Assembly: GCA_031263965.1 (NCBI GenBank)
Contig: JAISES010000139.1
Span: 1 to 7,576 of the forward strand
DNA length: 7,576 nt
From: Prevotella sp.
GTDB lineage: Bacteria; Bacteroidota; Bacteroidia; Bacteroidales; Dysgonomonadaceae
Reading direction: 5' to 3'
Made by a program: the position numbers and the translations under genes. The notes under the pieces were generated by a model, which was not told the DNA's origin, did no database searches, and worked only from the letters and a program-made list of their open reading frames with translations. This document shows, one piece after another, positions 1-6,211 of the stretch. Within the stretch, counting starts at the first letter, position 1, and the number at the start of each line of letters is the position of its first letter.

Positions 1-1104
1 TTAAAAGCAATTACTCCGTTCTATGGGTTGGGAATTGCTTTTTTATATATCCTGTTCTTTTACTCCCTGTGCATCGGCAACAGCCTGTTGGTTAGCGTTT
101 CCAACAACTTACTGAAAAAGAACGGATGGTATTTTTTTCTTCCCATTGCAGTTATATCCGCCATTATTGGCTTGGGCTATTTCTCCATATTAAACTGGAG
201 CAAAATCACCGTACAAACAGGCGAATGGCTATTGGACGGCAATCCGCTAATATGGTTGGTTCAGGCATTAATATTCTTTGGCTTATGGACAGCAAATCAA
301 AAAACAATGCTGGGAGAATTATACAGAGGCATGGAAGGCGAAAAAGTAGAGAAAATCATCTCGTTCTCGCGCATTTCTTTTCTAGACAGGTTTGGCGAGA
401 TAGGTGAGTTTATAAATCTGGAATTAAAGATGCTTATACGCACAAGGCGTTTGAGAAGTCAAATAATCGTAGGGGTACTCTTTATCGCATATTATTTCTT
501 TATGGTATGCGGAGGAGGGGAGGCCTTTTCGGACAATCCTTTTGCACTTGTATTTTTCACCATATTCGTTATCGGTTCGGTGGGACTTACTCTGTCTCAA
601 TTTCTCTTTACGGCGCAGTCTGCTTTCTTCGATGGTCTGATGACCAGAGATCATTCGTTGCTAAATATGATAAAGGGTAAATATATATTGTACTCTACAT
701 ACGGTTTGTTTACGGCTTGTCTGATGATGATACTTGTTTATTATGGTAAAGTCAGCTTTCTGTTCATCGTATCAGCCTTCTTCTACACCATTGGATTTTT
801 ATTCTTTCTCATGTTTCAAGGCGCCATTTACAACAAAAGCCCTCTCGATCTTTTCGACAGAGGGACATTCAACTGGAAGGGGACATCCGGCAATACGATT
901 ATTATTAACATGCTGGCGATGTTTATTCCAGTGAGTATAGTATTGGTGATAAATACTGTTTTTTCGCCGACAGCCGGATGTTATTTCATGCTGGCAACAG
1001 GCCTGGCATTTACACTTACTGCCAGTTATTGGATAAAATGGACATACAACCGTTTCCTGAAAAGAAAGTATAAGAATATGGAAGGATTCCGTAGCAATGC
1101 TTAA
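1..1104 (+). CDS. ABC transporter permease (DUF5687-like), 5' end outside window
   Basis: Frame 1 is open from the first base and ends at TAA 1102-1104, so this is the C-terminal 367 residues of a longer protein; the TTG at 28 is only an in-frame leucine, not a convincing start. The protein is very hydrophobic, with about eight to ten likely membrane helices in clusters (approximate residues from the window edge: 11-33, 43-64, 82-98, 153-172, 179-199, 226-278 as two or more, 300-322, 327-346) and a charged cytosolic stretch around 100-150. It ends in a basic tail. The ATPase gene follows after 21 bases, so the two very likely form one transporter in the inner membrane. Composition, topology and pairing fit the DUF5687 permeases of Bacteroidota (family recalled, not searched). 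The substrate is unknown. Confidence 0.72.
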   Translation, partial: LKAITPFYGLGIAFLYILFFYSLCIGNSLLVSVSNNLLKKNGWYFFLPIAVISAIIGLGYFSILNWSKITVQTGEWLLDGNPLIWLVQALIFFGLWTANQKTMLGELYRGMEGEKVEKIISFSRISFLDRFGEIGEFINLELKMLIRTRRLRSQIIVGVLFIAYYFFMVCGGGEAFSDNPFALVFFTIFVIGSVGLTLSQFLFTAQSAFFDGLMTRDHSLLNMIKGKYILYSTYGLFTACLMMILVYYGKVSFLFIVSAFFYTIGFLFFLMFQGAIYNKSPLDLFDRGTFNWKGTSGNTIIINMLAMFIPVSIVLVINTVFSPTAGCYFMLATGLAFTLTASYWIKWTYNRFLKRKYKNMEGFRSNA

Positions 1105-1125
1105 TAACGCCATAAAATATAAACA

Positions 1126-1839
1126 ATGAATATACAAATAGAAAACCTGATAAAACGTTTCGGAAAACAAGTTGCAATAGATATTCCCCAACTGAATATA
1201 GAACAAGGCTCATTAGTAGGCATAGTAGGCAATAACGGTGCGGGTAAAACAACCCTCTTCCGCCTGATTCTCGATCTGCTGAAAGCTGACAGGGGGCATG
1301 TATTGTCTAATGATGTGGATGTAAGCAAAAACGAAGACTGGAAATCCTATACAGGATCGTTCCTTGACAACCGATTTCTGATCGATTTCCTGATGCCCGA
1401 AGAATATTTTTACTTTGTGGGAGAGACTTACAACATGACAAAAAGTGTAGTCGATGAACGTCTGGGTACTTTCAACAGATTTATGAATGATGAAATACTG
1501 GCAAAGAAAAAATATATACGTAACTTCTCGGCCGGAAACAAACAGAAAATAGGAATCATAGCTGCAATGATGATACAGCCACGGGTATTGATACTGGATG
1601 AACCGTTCAATTTCCTTGACCCTTCGTCTCAGATAGAGATAAGGGATATGATACTGAAAATGAACAGGGAGAATGGTACGACAACGCTGATTTCGAGCCA
1701 TAACCTGAACTATACAACTGATATCAGCACCCATATTATCTTACTCGAAAAGGGAATAGTAATAAAAAATCCGGTAAATTCTCCGGAAGCCAGACAAGAA
1801 CTTAATTCCTATTTTGTAGACAAAGCAAGCAATAACTAA
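1126..1839 (+). CDS. ABC transporter ATP-binding protein
   Basis: A 237-residue single-domain ATPase that should power the permease encoded 21 bases upstream by hydrolysing ATP at the cytosolic face. Visible motifs are Walker A GNNGAGKTT at 35-43, a divergent signature FSAGNKQK at 134-141 in place of LSGGQ, Walker B VLILDEP at 154-160 with catalytic E159, a D-loop near FLDP at 163-166, and the switch histidine in SSHN (H192). The usual Q-loop glutamine is not evident: the corresponding stretch near residues 76-82 reads YTGSFLD. The length is that of a bare nucleotide-binding domain with a short C-terminal tail. ATG 1126 is preceded by an A-rich leader without a clear Shine-Dalgarno, as is usual in this phylum. 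The motifs make the family certain; the substrate and the direction of transport (export is likelier) are inferred. Confidence 0.93.
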   Translation: MNIQIENLIKRFGKQVAIDIPQLNIEQGSLVGIVGNNGAGKTTLFRLILDLLKADRGHVLSNDVDVSKNEDWKSYTGSFLDNRFLIDFLMPEEYFYFVGETYNMTKSVVDERLGTFNRFMNDEILAKKKYIRNFSAGNKQKIGIIAAMMIQPRVLILDEPFNFLDPSSQIEIRDMILKMNRENGTTTLISSHNLNYTTDISTHIILLEKGIVIKNPVNSPEARQELNSYFVDKASNN

Positions 1840-1856
1840 CTCTGTTTTCAGTAATT

Positions 1857-1880
1857 AAAAAAAGGAGCAATCTACTGCTC
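1857..1880 (-). terminator. Possible second terminator on the minus strand
   Basis: GAGCA at 1865-1869 pairs with TGCTC at 1876-1880 around a 6-base loop. Read on the minus strand, the hairpin is followed by a run of seven T (the A run at 1857-1863), the layout of an intrinsic terminator. It would back up the stronger pgk terminator at 1957-1997. On the plus strand no T run follows, so it would not stop the ABC operon. The five-pair stem is short. Confidence 0.4.
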
Positions 1881-1883
1881 ATT

Positions 1884-1917
1884 CCGTCATTGCGAACCTG
1901 AAAGGCAAAGCAAACCA
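1884..1917 (+). repeat. Solo copy of the CGTCATTGCGAA palindrome module
   Basis: This 34-base stretch begins CCGTCATTGCGAACCTGAAA and matches the reverse complement of 6383-6416 at 30 of 34 positions when aligned by eye. Here it stands as a single arm: no inverted partner or terminal repeat of the larger element at 6261-6488 is nearby. It lies in the convergent gap between the ABC ATPase and pgk. It is probably a decayed or single-arm copy of a dispersed repeat. Confidence 0.75.
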
Positions 1918-1956
1918 ATGACACCAGCCGAAAATTTTCAACTGCCGGTTCGAATG

Positions 1957-1997
1957 AAAAAAAAAGCCCGTACTTCATATTTGTACAGGCTTCTTTT
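1957..1997 (-). terminator. Intrinsic terminator of pgk, probably bidirectional
   Basis: GCCCGTAC (1966-1973) and GTACAGGC (1983-1990) form a stem with one mismatched pair around a 9-base loop. It is bordered by nine A on the left (1957-1965) and TTCTTTT on the right. On the minus strand the hairpin starts about 27 bases after the pgk stop and is followed by nine T, an excellent intrinsic terminator. On the plus strand the T-rich tail TTCTTTT could also end transcripts from the ABC operon. Confidence 0.85.
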
Positions 1998-2016
1998 AAT
2001 ATTTTAGCGGATGCGA

Positions 2017-3279
2017 TTAATATCCTCTGATAGCTTTGATTCCGGGAAGAACTTTTCCTTCGATGAACTCAAGCAATGCTCCGCCACCGGTAGAAACATA
2101 AGATACCTGATCGGCCAGGCCGAATTTATTAACGGCAGCAACAGAGTCTCCTCCGCCTACAAGCGAGAATGCTCCGGCTTTGGTTGCAGCGGCAACAGCT
2201 TCGGCGGTAACTTTTGTTCCTTGTGCAAAGTTATCGAACTCGAATACGCCTACAGGGCCGTTCCAAAGGATAGTTTTCGAAGCCATAAGCACATCTGCGA
2301 TTTCTTTTTCGCCTTTAGTACCTATGTCCAATCCCATCCATCCGTCGGGAATCATGTTCGCATCTGAGATGCGGGTATTTGCATCGTTGCTGAATGCATC
2401 GGCAATCTTAACATCGCTTGCTATAACAAGGGTTACACCATTTGCTTTAGCTTTAGCCACGATTTCGTTTGCCAATTCAAGCTTGTCGTCTTCAACAAGC
2501 GAGTTCCCGATTTTGCCGCCGGCAGCTTTGATGAACGTAAATGCCATACCTCCGCCGATAACAAGGTTGTTTACCTTGTCCAGCAGGTTTTCGATAATGT
2601 CTATTTTCGAAGAAACTTTAGCACCTCCGATAATAGCAGTGAAAGGACGGGCTGTATCTTTCAATACTTTTTCTACCGCATCGATTTCTTTTTGCATCAG
2701 ATAACCGAACATTTTGTGTTCAGCATCGAAAAGATCGGCTATAAGAGCTGTAGATGCGTGTGCGCGGTGAGCTGTACCAAATGCATCGTTTACGTATACA
2801 TCGGCATAAGAAGCCAATGTTTTTGTAAATTCTTTCTGGCTTTCTTTAACTGCCTTTTTTGCAGCGGCTTTTTCTTCATCGCTAGCGTCTTCTGCCAATC
2901 CGCGAGGCTTACCTTCTTCTTCGGCATAGAAACGGAGATTTTCCAGCAAGAGAGCTTCTCCCGGTTGAAGAGCCGCGGCTTTTACTCCGGCTTCTTCGCC
3001 TACGCAGTCGTTAGCGAATTGTACGTCTACGCCAAGAAGTGCGGATACGTGAGCCAGGATATGTTTTAGCGAGTATTTATCTTCTACGCCTTTCGGACGT
3101 CCGAGATGCGAAGCTATAATAGGACTACCGCCATCAGATATGATTTTTTTCAATGTAGGCAATGCCGCACGGATACGTGTATCGTCTGTAATGTTGAATT
3201 GTGCATCCAACGGTACATTGAAGTCAACTCTGACGAAGACTTTCTTGCCCGAAAAGTTGAATTTGTCGATTGTAATCAT
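2017..3279 (-). CDS. pgk: Phosphoglycerate kinase
   Basis: This cytosolic glycolytic enzyme interconverts 1,3-bisphosphoglycerate plus ADP and 3-phosphoglycerate plus ATP. The 420-residue product is full length and shows the family motifs in order: VDFNVPLD (18-25) and SHLGRPKG (57-64) for the triose substrate, ENLRF (113-117), [13 protein letters not shown] (164-176), the interdomain GGAKVSSK (218-225), IGGGMAFTF (241-249), the nucleotide-domain WNGPVGVFE (339-347), VGGGDS (374-379) and STGGGA (396-401). Residues about 118-150 are a Lys/Glu/Ala-rich insert before the [13 protein letters not shown] motif, which I recall from Bacteroidota enzymes. The ATG at 3279 gives the expected N-terminus just ahead of the VDFNVP strand. 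The gene appears monocistronic: it has its own promoter region at 3361-3396, a leader hairpin and a strong terminator at 1957-1997. Nothing in it looks damaged. Confidence 0.98.
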   Translation of the reverse strand: MITIDKFNFSGKKVFVRVDFNVPLDAQFNITDDTRIRAALPTLKKIISDGGSPIIASHLGRPKGVEDKYSLKHILAHVSALLGVDVQFANDCVGEEAGVKAAALQPGEALLLENLRFYAEEEGKPRGLAEDASDEEKAAAKKAVKESQKEFTKTLASYADVYVNDAFGTAHRAHASTALIADLFDAEHKMFGYLMQKEIDAVEKVLKDTARPFTAIIGGAKVSSKIDIIENLLDKVNNLVIGGGMAFTFIKAAGGKIGNSLVEDDKLELANEIVAKAKANGVTLVIASDVKIADAFSNDANTRISDANMIPDGWMGLDIGTKGEKEIADVLMASKTILWNGPVGVFEFDNFAQGTKVTAEAVAAATKAGAFSLVGGGDSVAAVNKFGLADQVSYVSTGGGALLEFIEGKVLPGIKAIRGY

Positions 3280-3327
3280 AATTCGTTTTAATTAAATATA
3301 TTTAATATTATTGATTATCAATACCTT

Positions 3328-3347
3328 GAAAGCCAAACAGGGCTTTC
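3328..3347 (-). other. Stem-loop at the 5' end of the pgk leader
   Basis: GAAAGCC (3328-3334) pairs perfectly with GGCTTTC (3341-3347) around a 6-base loop. With the -7 box at 3361-3368, transcription should start near 3354, so this 7-bp hairpin would sit within about ten bases of the 5' end of the pgk mRNA. No T run follows it on the minus strand within the next 15 bases, so it is not a terminator. A role as an mRNA-stabilising 5' structure is inference. Confidence 0.5.
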
Positions 3348-3360
3348 TTGAAAAGAGATA

Positions 3361-3396
3361 CAAATATACAAATTTAAGAGCTAAATAGCCATCAAA
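3361..3396 (-). promoter_or_regulatory. pgk promoter with two overlapping -7 candidates
   Basis: Read on the minus strand, two boxes fit the Bacteroidota -7 consensus TAnnTTTG: TAAATTTG (3369-3376) and TATATTTG (3361-3368), head to tail. A -33-like TTTG lies at 3393-3396, 16 bases from the first box and 24 from the second, so neither spacing is ideal (about 19-21 is usual). Either would give a leader of roughly 75-80 bases before the pgk ATG. The boxes are clear; which one is used cannot be told from sequence. Confidence 0.6.
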
Positions 3397-3455
3397 AAAA
3401 ATGAAAATATCGCGAAATGCGCTAGTTTATATGCAATCTTTTTTATATTTTATTA

Positions 3456-3640
3456 AGTAACTGTTAGGAATTTTTTCGTAGACACTTTTAGAGTTATTTT
3501 TTGATGTATTTTTGGGATTGTTACCTGCATAATAGCGGGCTATTACAAGGTAACAATCCCAAAAAGACGCGAAAAAGAACCTAAAAGAACACGAAAAATA
3601 GTCCATAAAATAATTTATTGTAAAATTCCTAACAGTTACT
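3456..3640. mobile_element. 185-bp palindromic MITE-like element (element 1)
   Basis: Perfect 19-bp terminal inverted repeats AGTAACTGTTAGGAATTTT (3456-3474, inverted at 3622-3640) bound a region that folds on itself almost throughout. The centre is a perfect 18-bp stem, TTTTTGGGATTGTTACCT at 3509-3526 with its complement at 3548-3565, topped by a 7-bp inner stem (TAATAGC 3530-3536, GCTATTA 3539-3545). Between core and ends the arms align imperfectly, and the right arm carries about 22 extra bases near 3598-3621. There is no coding capacity and no obvious target-site duplication. It lies between the META lipoprotein stop and the pgk promoter. Its T-rich side precedes and its A-rich side follows the stem on both strands, which is the wrong polarity for an intrinsic terminator. 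Confidence 0.75.
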
Positions 3641-3641
3641 A

Positions 3642-3659
3642 AGAAACTGTTTAAATTTT
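3642..3659 (+). repeat. Solo terminal-repeat copy
   Basis: AGAAACTGTTTAAATTTT is identical to the first 18 bases of the terminal inverted repeat of the element at 6261-6488. The identity extends to 20 bases if the preceding TA is counted. It starts one base after the right end of element 1 and stops 18 bases short of the META lipoprotein stop codon. No matching second end was found nearby, so this is likely a remnant or an end used by a former neighbouring copy. Confidence 0.6.
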
Positions 3660-3677
3660 GCGTATGAAGGAAGCAAA

Positions 3678-4466
3678 TTATTCAGCTTTTGTCAACTCAA
3701 GCACAACGTCGCCCTCTTTGGAAAAGGTAAGCTTGTCACCATCCAAAGCGGCTTGTAGAGGAGTAGTCAGAAATGAAGCGAATAATTGTTCGCCTTGAAG
3801 GCCGGGGCATGCCATCTTAGTAGATATTACAGGCCCGAAAGTTACAGTATTGCTGTCCAATGTGTAAGTTGAACGATAGTTGTTACAACCGGCATTGCCT
3901 GCTACATTGCCATCGGCAGTAATTTCCATGGTGGGTATCCGGGTTGCAAACAACGTATCCAAATCACCTCCGGCTATTGATGCCAGATTCCATTTCCCTG
4001 TCAAAGCTTCGGTAGTCAGCGCAGGTTTCTCTGTTTCTTTTTCGAACTGAATCAGGACAGTTTTGTCCTGTGAGAATGTTAGTAAGCCATTTTCTATCGA
4101 AACTGCCAGGTTGGGAGCAGACAGTGCAGTCAGGAATTGCGGCTCTTTATTGGCAACCATACATATTTTCATTGTAGATACCAGGTTCGGGGCCGAAAAT
4201 TCGTTCTTTCCGGTCAGGGTGAAAGCTCCTGTATATCTGTTACAGCCGCCGCTTCCGTATACCGAGTTTTTTTCAAAGTCGAATCCAATGCTGGGCAATT
4301 CTCCGGCAAAAGCAGCTTTGGCATCTTCCCCCTGTAAAGTTTTTAATACCCAATTTCCTTCCAGTTGGGTTTTGCCGATAGGTTTCACAGAGTTACAACT
4401 CTGTATTGCAAAAGCAACAGCTATTATTGCTGCGAAAAATAAAGTCGTTTTTAAGATTTGTTTCAT
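3678..4466 (-). CDS. Lipoprotein with two META (HslJ-like) domains
   Basis: The 262-residue product begins with a lipoprotein signal peptide: basic MKQILK, a hydrophobic core at about 7-21 and the lipobox IQSC with Cys24 as the likely lipidated residue, so it should sit in the envelope, probably the outer membrane. Two META domains follow, about 34-143 and 153-261. Each has a glycine-cysteine motif (GSGGCNRYTG at 71-80, GNAGCNNYRS at 190-199) and a second cysteine motif (STMKIC at 97-102, STKMAC at 215-220), so each domain has a potential cysteine pair. META domains occur in E. coli HslJ, linked to heat induction and novobiocin resistance; the biochemical role is not established. It is the last gene of the probable operon, 48 bases after the nitrilase gene, with no clear promoter box in that gap. 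Confidence 0.9.
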   Translation of the reverse strand: MKQILKTTLFFAAIIAVAFAIQSCNSVKPIGKTQLEGNWVLKTLQGEDAKAAFAGELPSIGFDFEKNSVYGSGGCNRYTGAFTLTGKNEFSAPNLVSTMKICMVANKEPQFLTALSAPNLAVSIENGLLTFSQDKTVLIQFEKETEKPALTTEALTGKWNLASIAGGDLDTLFATRIPTMEITADGNVAGNAGCNNYRSTYTLDSNTVTFGPVISTKMACPGLQGEQLFASFLTTPLQAALDGDKLTFSKEGDVVLELTKAE

Positions 4467-4500
4467 ATTGTTGATTATTAAGCGATTATTTTATAAAGCT

Positions 4501-4513
4501 TCAGAAACTGTTT
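4501..4513 (+). repeat. Terminal-repeat-like 13-mer at the nitrilase stop
   Basis: TCAGAAACTGTTT is identical to the outer part of the right end of the 6261-6488 element read inward, including two flanking bases. It also forms a small palindrome, AGAAAC-T-GTTTCT (4503-4515), which overlaps the nitrilase TGA stop (4515-4517). It may be a remnant of the dispersed element. At this length chance is unlikely but not excluded. Confidence 0.4.
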
Positions 4514-4514
4514 C

Positions 4515-5300
4515 TCAATATATTTTAAATTCATCGGCATCTTTCCATACCGGAAATTTTGCCCTGAACGTTTCCAAGCCGGTTTTGGATATCTGCACGG
4601 TTTCTGCCTGTTCCTGACTTATTCCAATGTTCGAGATTTCTTCTCCACGGGCGTTTATCAGTTTCGAGCAACCATTGTATACAAGCCCGTTTCCATCCGT
4701 TCCCACACGGTTTACCCCGCAAATATAACTCATATTTTCGATTGCCCGTGCCGGCAGCAATGTTTCCCACACTTTTATGCGCGAAGCAGGCCAGTTGGCC
4801 GTGTAAATGAGCAAGTCGTATTCGTTGTTTACATTTCTTGTCCATACCGGGAACCGAAGGTCGTAACAGATTTGTAAACATATTCTGAAGCCTTTATGTT
4901 CAAATATGAGGCAGCTTTTTCCTGCCGAAAAGGATTCCGGTTCGGTACTCATTCTGAACAAATGGCGTTTGTCGTAGTAATATTCTTCACCCGGAGCGAT
5001 GAAAAATCCGCGGTTGTAATAAGTCCCGTCTTCGACGGCGATGTAGCTGCCGCAGATGGCAACATCTGATTTTGCGGCCCATTCTTTTATTTGCCCGATG
5101 GTCTTTCCGTCTGTGGGCTCAGCCAGGTTGCGGCTGTTCATCGTAAAGCCGGTCGAAAACATTTCGGGCAGAACGATGACATCTGTTTGTCCGGCCAGTT
5201 CCGACACGATACTTTCTATCCTGTTCAGGTTTTTCTGCTTGTCTTCCCATGCAATGTCGTATTGCACAAGAGTGATCCTGAGTATGTCATCCTGTTGCAT
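4515..5300 (-). CDS. Nitrilase-superfamily amidohydrolase, omega-amidase (YafV/Nit2)-like
   Basis: A 261-residue cytosolic carbon-nitrogen hydrolase with a complete Glu-Lys-Cys triad: E46 in VLPEMFSTGF, K111 in YYYDKRHLF and C145 in QICYDLRFP. YTANWPASR (167-175) and ARAIENMSYICGVNRVG (184-200) complete the family signature. DKRHLFRM and the YDLRFPVW context resemble YafV/Nit2, which hydrolyse alpha-ketoglutaramate or alpha-ketosuccinamate to the keto acid and ammonia, a repair step for glutamine transamination products. Length is normal for the family. The start at 5300 leaves only a short tail before the first strand (LRITLVQYDIAW). The gene lies 22 bases after the acyltransferase gene and 48 before the META gene, pointing to co-transcription. 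The family is certain; the omega-amidase substrate is by resemblance only. Confidence 0.93.
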   Translation of the reverse strand: MQQDDILRITLVQYDIAWEDKQKNLNRIESIVSELAGQTDVIVLPEMFSTGFTMNSRNLAEPTDGKTIGQIKEWAAKSDVAICGSYIAVEDGTYYNRGFFIAPGEEYYYDKRHLFRMSTEPESFSAGKSCLIFEHKGFRICLQICYDLRFPVWTRNVNNEYDLLIYTANWPASRIKVWETLLPARAIENMSYICGVNRVGTDGNGLVYNGCSKLINARGEEISNIGISQEQAETVQISKTGLETFRAKFPVWKDADEFKIY

Positions 5301-5322
5301 ATATGCCTGTGTTGTTATGTTA

Positions 5323-5862
5323 TTACAAAGAGAACCTTTCCGGAAATTTAGCGGTAGCGCCTTTATAATGGGATTTTATTTTTTCCAGGTCTGCTTGGGC
5401 ATCGCCTGAGGGCATAAACACACCCGCAAAAACGGCTTCTTTCTTACCATAGTCCAGTATTGCAATTACGATAGGCACATTGGCCGCTAATGCAATATAG
5501 TAGAATCCCATTTTCCATTCGTTATTCAGTTTTCTGGTGGCTTCGGGTGTTATAGCCAACTGGAATGTATCGTTCTTTGCGTATATTTCCGACATTTGGT
5601 CTGTCAGCGAGGTCTTTCTCGAACGGTCTACGGGTATTCCTCCCAACAGATTGAATATAAGGTTCATCGGAAAGAAAAACCATTCTCTTTTGATGAGGAA
5701 CGACGCTTTTCGTCCCATGGCTTTGTACACAACCAGCCCTAACGGTAAATCCCAATTGCTGGTATGCGGGGCAACACAGATAACACACTTGCGGGGTATA
5801 TCTGCCAAACCTGTTATCTTCCATCCTGTCAGACGGAGGATAAATTTACAAATACTTCTCAT
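5323..5862 (-). CDS. PlsC-type glycerophospholipid acyltransferase
   Basis: A 179-residue member of the 1-acyl-sn-glycerol-3-phosphate acyltransferase superfamily, expected at the inner membrane and transferring an acyl chain to a lysophospholipid-like or other lipid acceptor. Block I is HTSNWD (H33-D38), the HX4D catalytic motif. Block II is GGIPVDR (74-80). Block III reads ITPEATRK (104-111), where this family normally has PEGTR. Block IV is VPIVIAIL (129-136). The protein is shorter than classical PlsC (about 240 residues) and lacks a long N-terminal membrane anchor; such compact forms are common in Bacteroidota. Its ATG directly abuts the TAA of the preceding small gene, so translation may be coupled. 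The fold is confident; the acceptor is not known and the Gly-to-Ala change in block III could matter. Confidence 0.9.
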   Translation of the reverse strand: MRSICKFILRLTGWKITGLADIPRKCVICVAPHTSNWDLPLGLVVYKAMGRKASFLIKREWFFFPMNLIFNLLGGIPVDRSRKTSLTDQMSEIYAKNDTFQLAITPEATRKLNNEWKMGFYYIALAANVPIVIAILDYGKKEAVFAGVFMPSGDAQADLEKIKSHYKGATAKFPERFSL

Positions 5863-6102
5863 TTAACCTAATGCTGCTATTTCTTTGCCAATAGCATTTA
5901 CTTGCTTTTCGAAATCGGCATTCAGCTTTTTGTAATAAGCCTTGATTCTGCCTTTTACTTCTTTTCCTTCCGTGGCGTTTACCCTTTTCAGTAGTTCGTC
6001 CTGCGCTTCCGCTATGTGAATGATCACTTTACCGGCTGCTTCTATATCTGCATCCACAACATATACTTTGTAAAAAATACAATCCATGCAGAGTAAATCC
6101 AT
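5863..6102 (-). CDS. Small conserved-looking helical protein of unknown function
   Basis: I do not recognise this protein. From the ATG at 6102 it has 79 residues: a short N-terminus with a CxxC pair (LLCMDC), a hydrophobic strand-like stretch (IFYKVYVVDADIEA), then mostly charged amphipathic helix rich in Lys, Glu and Ala with coiled-coil character to the C-terminus. The frame also allows a GTG start at 6144, giving 93 residues; I prefer 6102 because the 14 extra residues are Lys/Ser-rich, look like translated leader, and the ATG has an A-rich upstream stretch. Its TAA (5863-5865) is immediately followed by the acyltransferase ATG. It is the first gene after a good promoter box at 6212-6219 and so probably heads the four-gene operon. 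The coding call rests on frame, spacing and composition. Confidence 0.72.
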   Translation of the reverse strand: MDLLCMDCIFYKVYVVDADIEAAGKVIIHIAEAQDELLKRVNATEGKEVKGRIKAYYKKLNADFEKQVNAIGKEIAALG

Positions 6103-6169
6103 CGTTGTATTTATGCTTTTTTTTAGTTTTCTCCTGCTGCTCACAATCGATATGTATATTATAAATTAT

Positions 6170-6177
6170 TATCTTTG
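6170..6177 (+). promoter_or_regulatory. Plus-strand -7 box, candidate promoter for glycogen synthase
   Basis: TATCTTTG is an exact fit to the Bacteroidota -7 consensus TAnnTTTG, with the start expected near 6184. No clear -33 TTTG lies 17-23 bases upstream. The only plus-strand gene downstream is the glycogen synthase at 6534, so the leader would be about 350 bases and would contain the whole palindromic element at 6261-6488. Confidence 0.45.
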
Positions 6178-6211
6178 CTCCCTTTATTGTGTCATTTGTA
6201 TTAACACGGCA

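Noticed and set aside
28..30. TTG as the true start of the permease.
   Set aside because: The frame is open to base 1 and position 28 falls immediately before a membrane segment in a protein that should be longer.
799..1734. Minus-strand open frames across the permease and ATPase genes.
   Set aside because: They are antisense to a clear ABC operon, with Cys/His/Tyr-rich composition typical of reversed coding sequence.
2011..3291. Several plus-strand open frames across pgk.
   Set aside because: They are antisense shadows of a full-length, motif-complete phosphoglycerate kinase.
3426..3454. AT-rich stretch resembling the inner left arm of the second element (GCAA-TCTTTTTTATA shared with 6281-6297).
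   Set aside because: The match needs gaps, is low-complexity and lies in the wrong order relative to the solo end at 3642 for a simple nested insertion, so it is not listed as a repeat.
3509..3565. Strong hairpin as a rho-independent terminator.
   Set aside because: Both strands have T before and A after the stem, so no U-tract follows the hairpin in either transcript.
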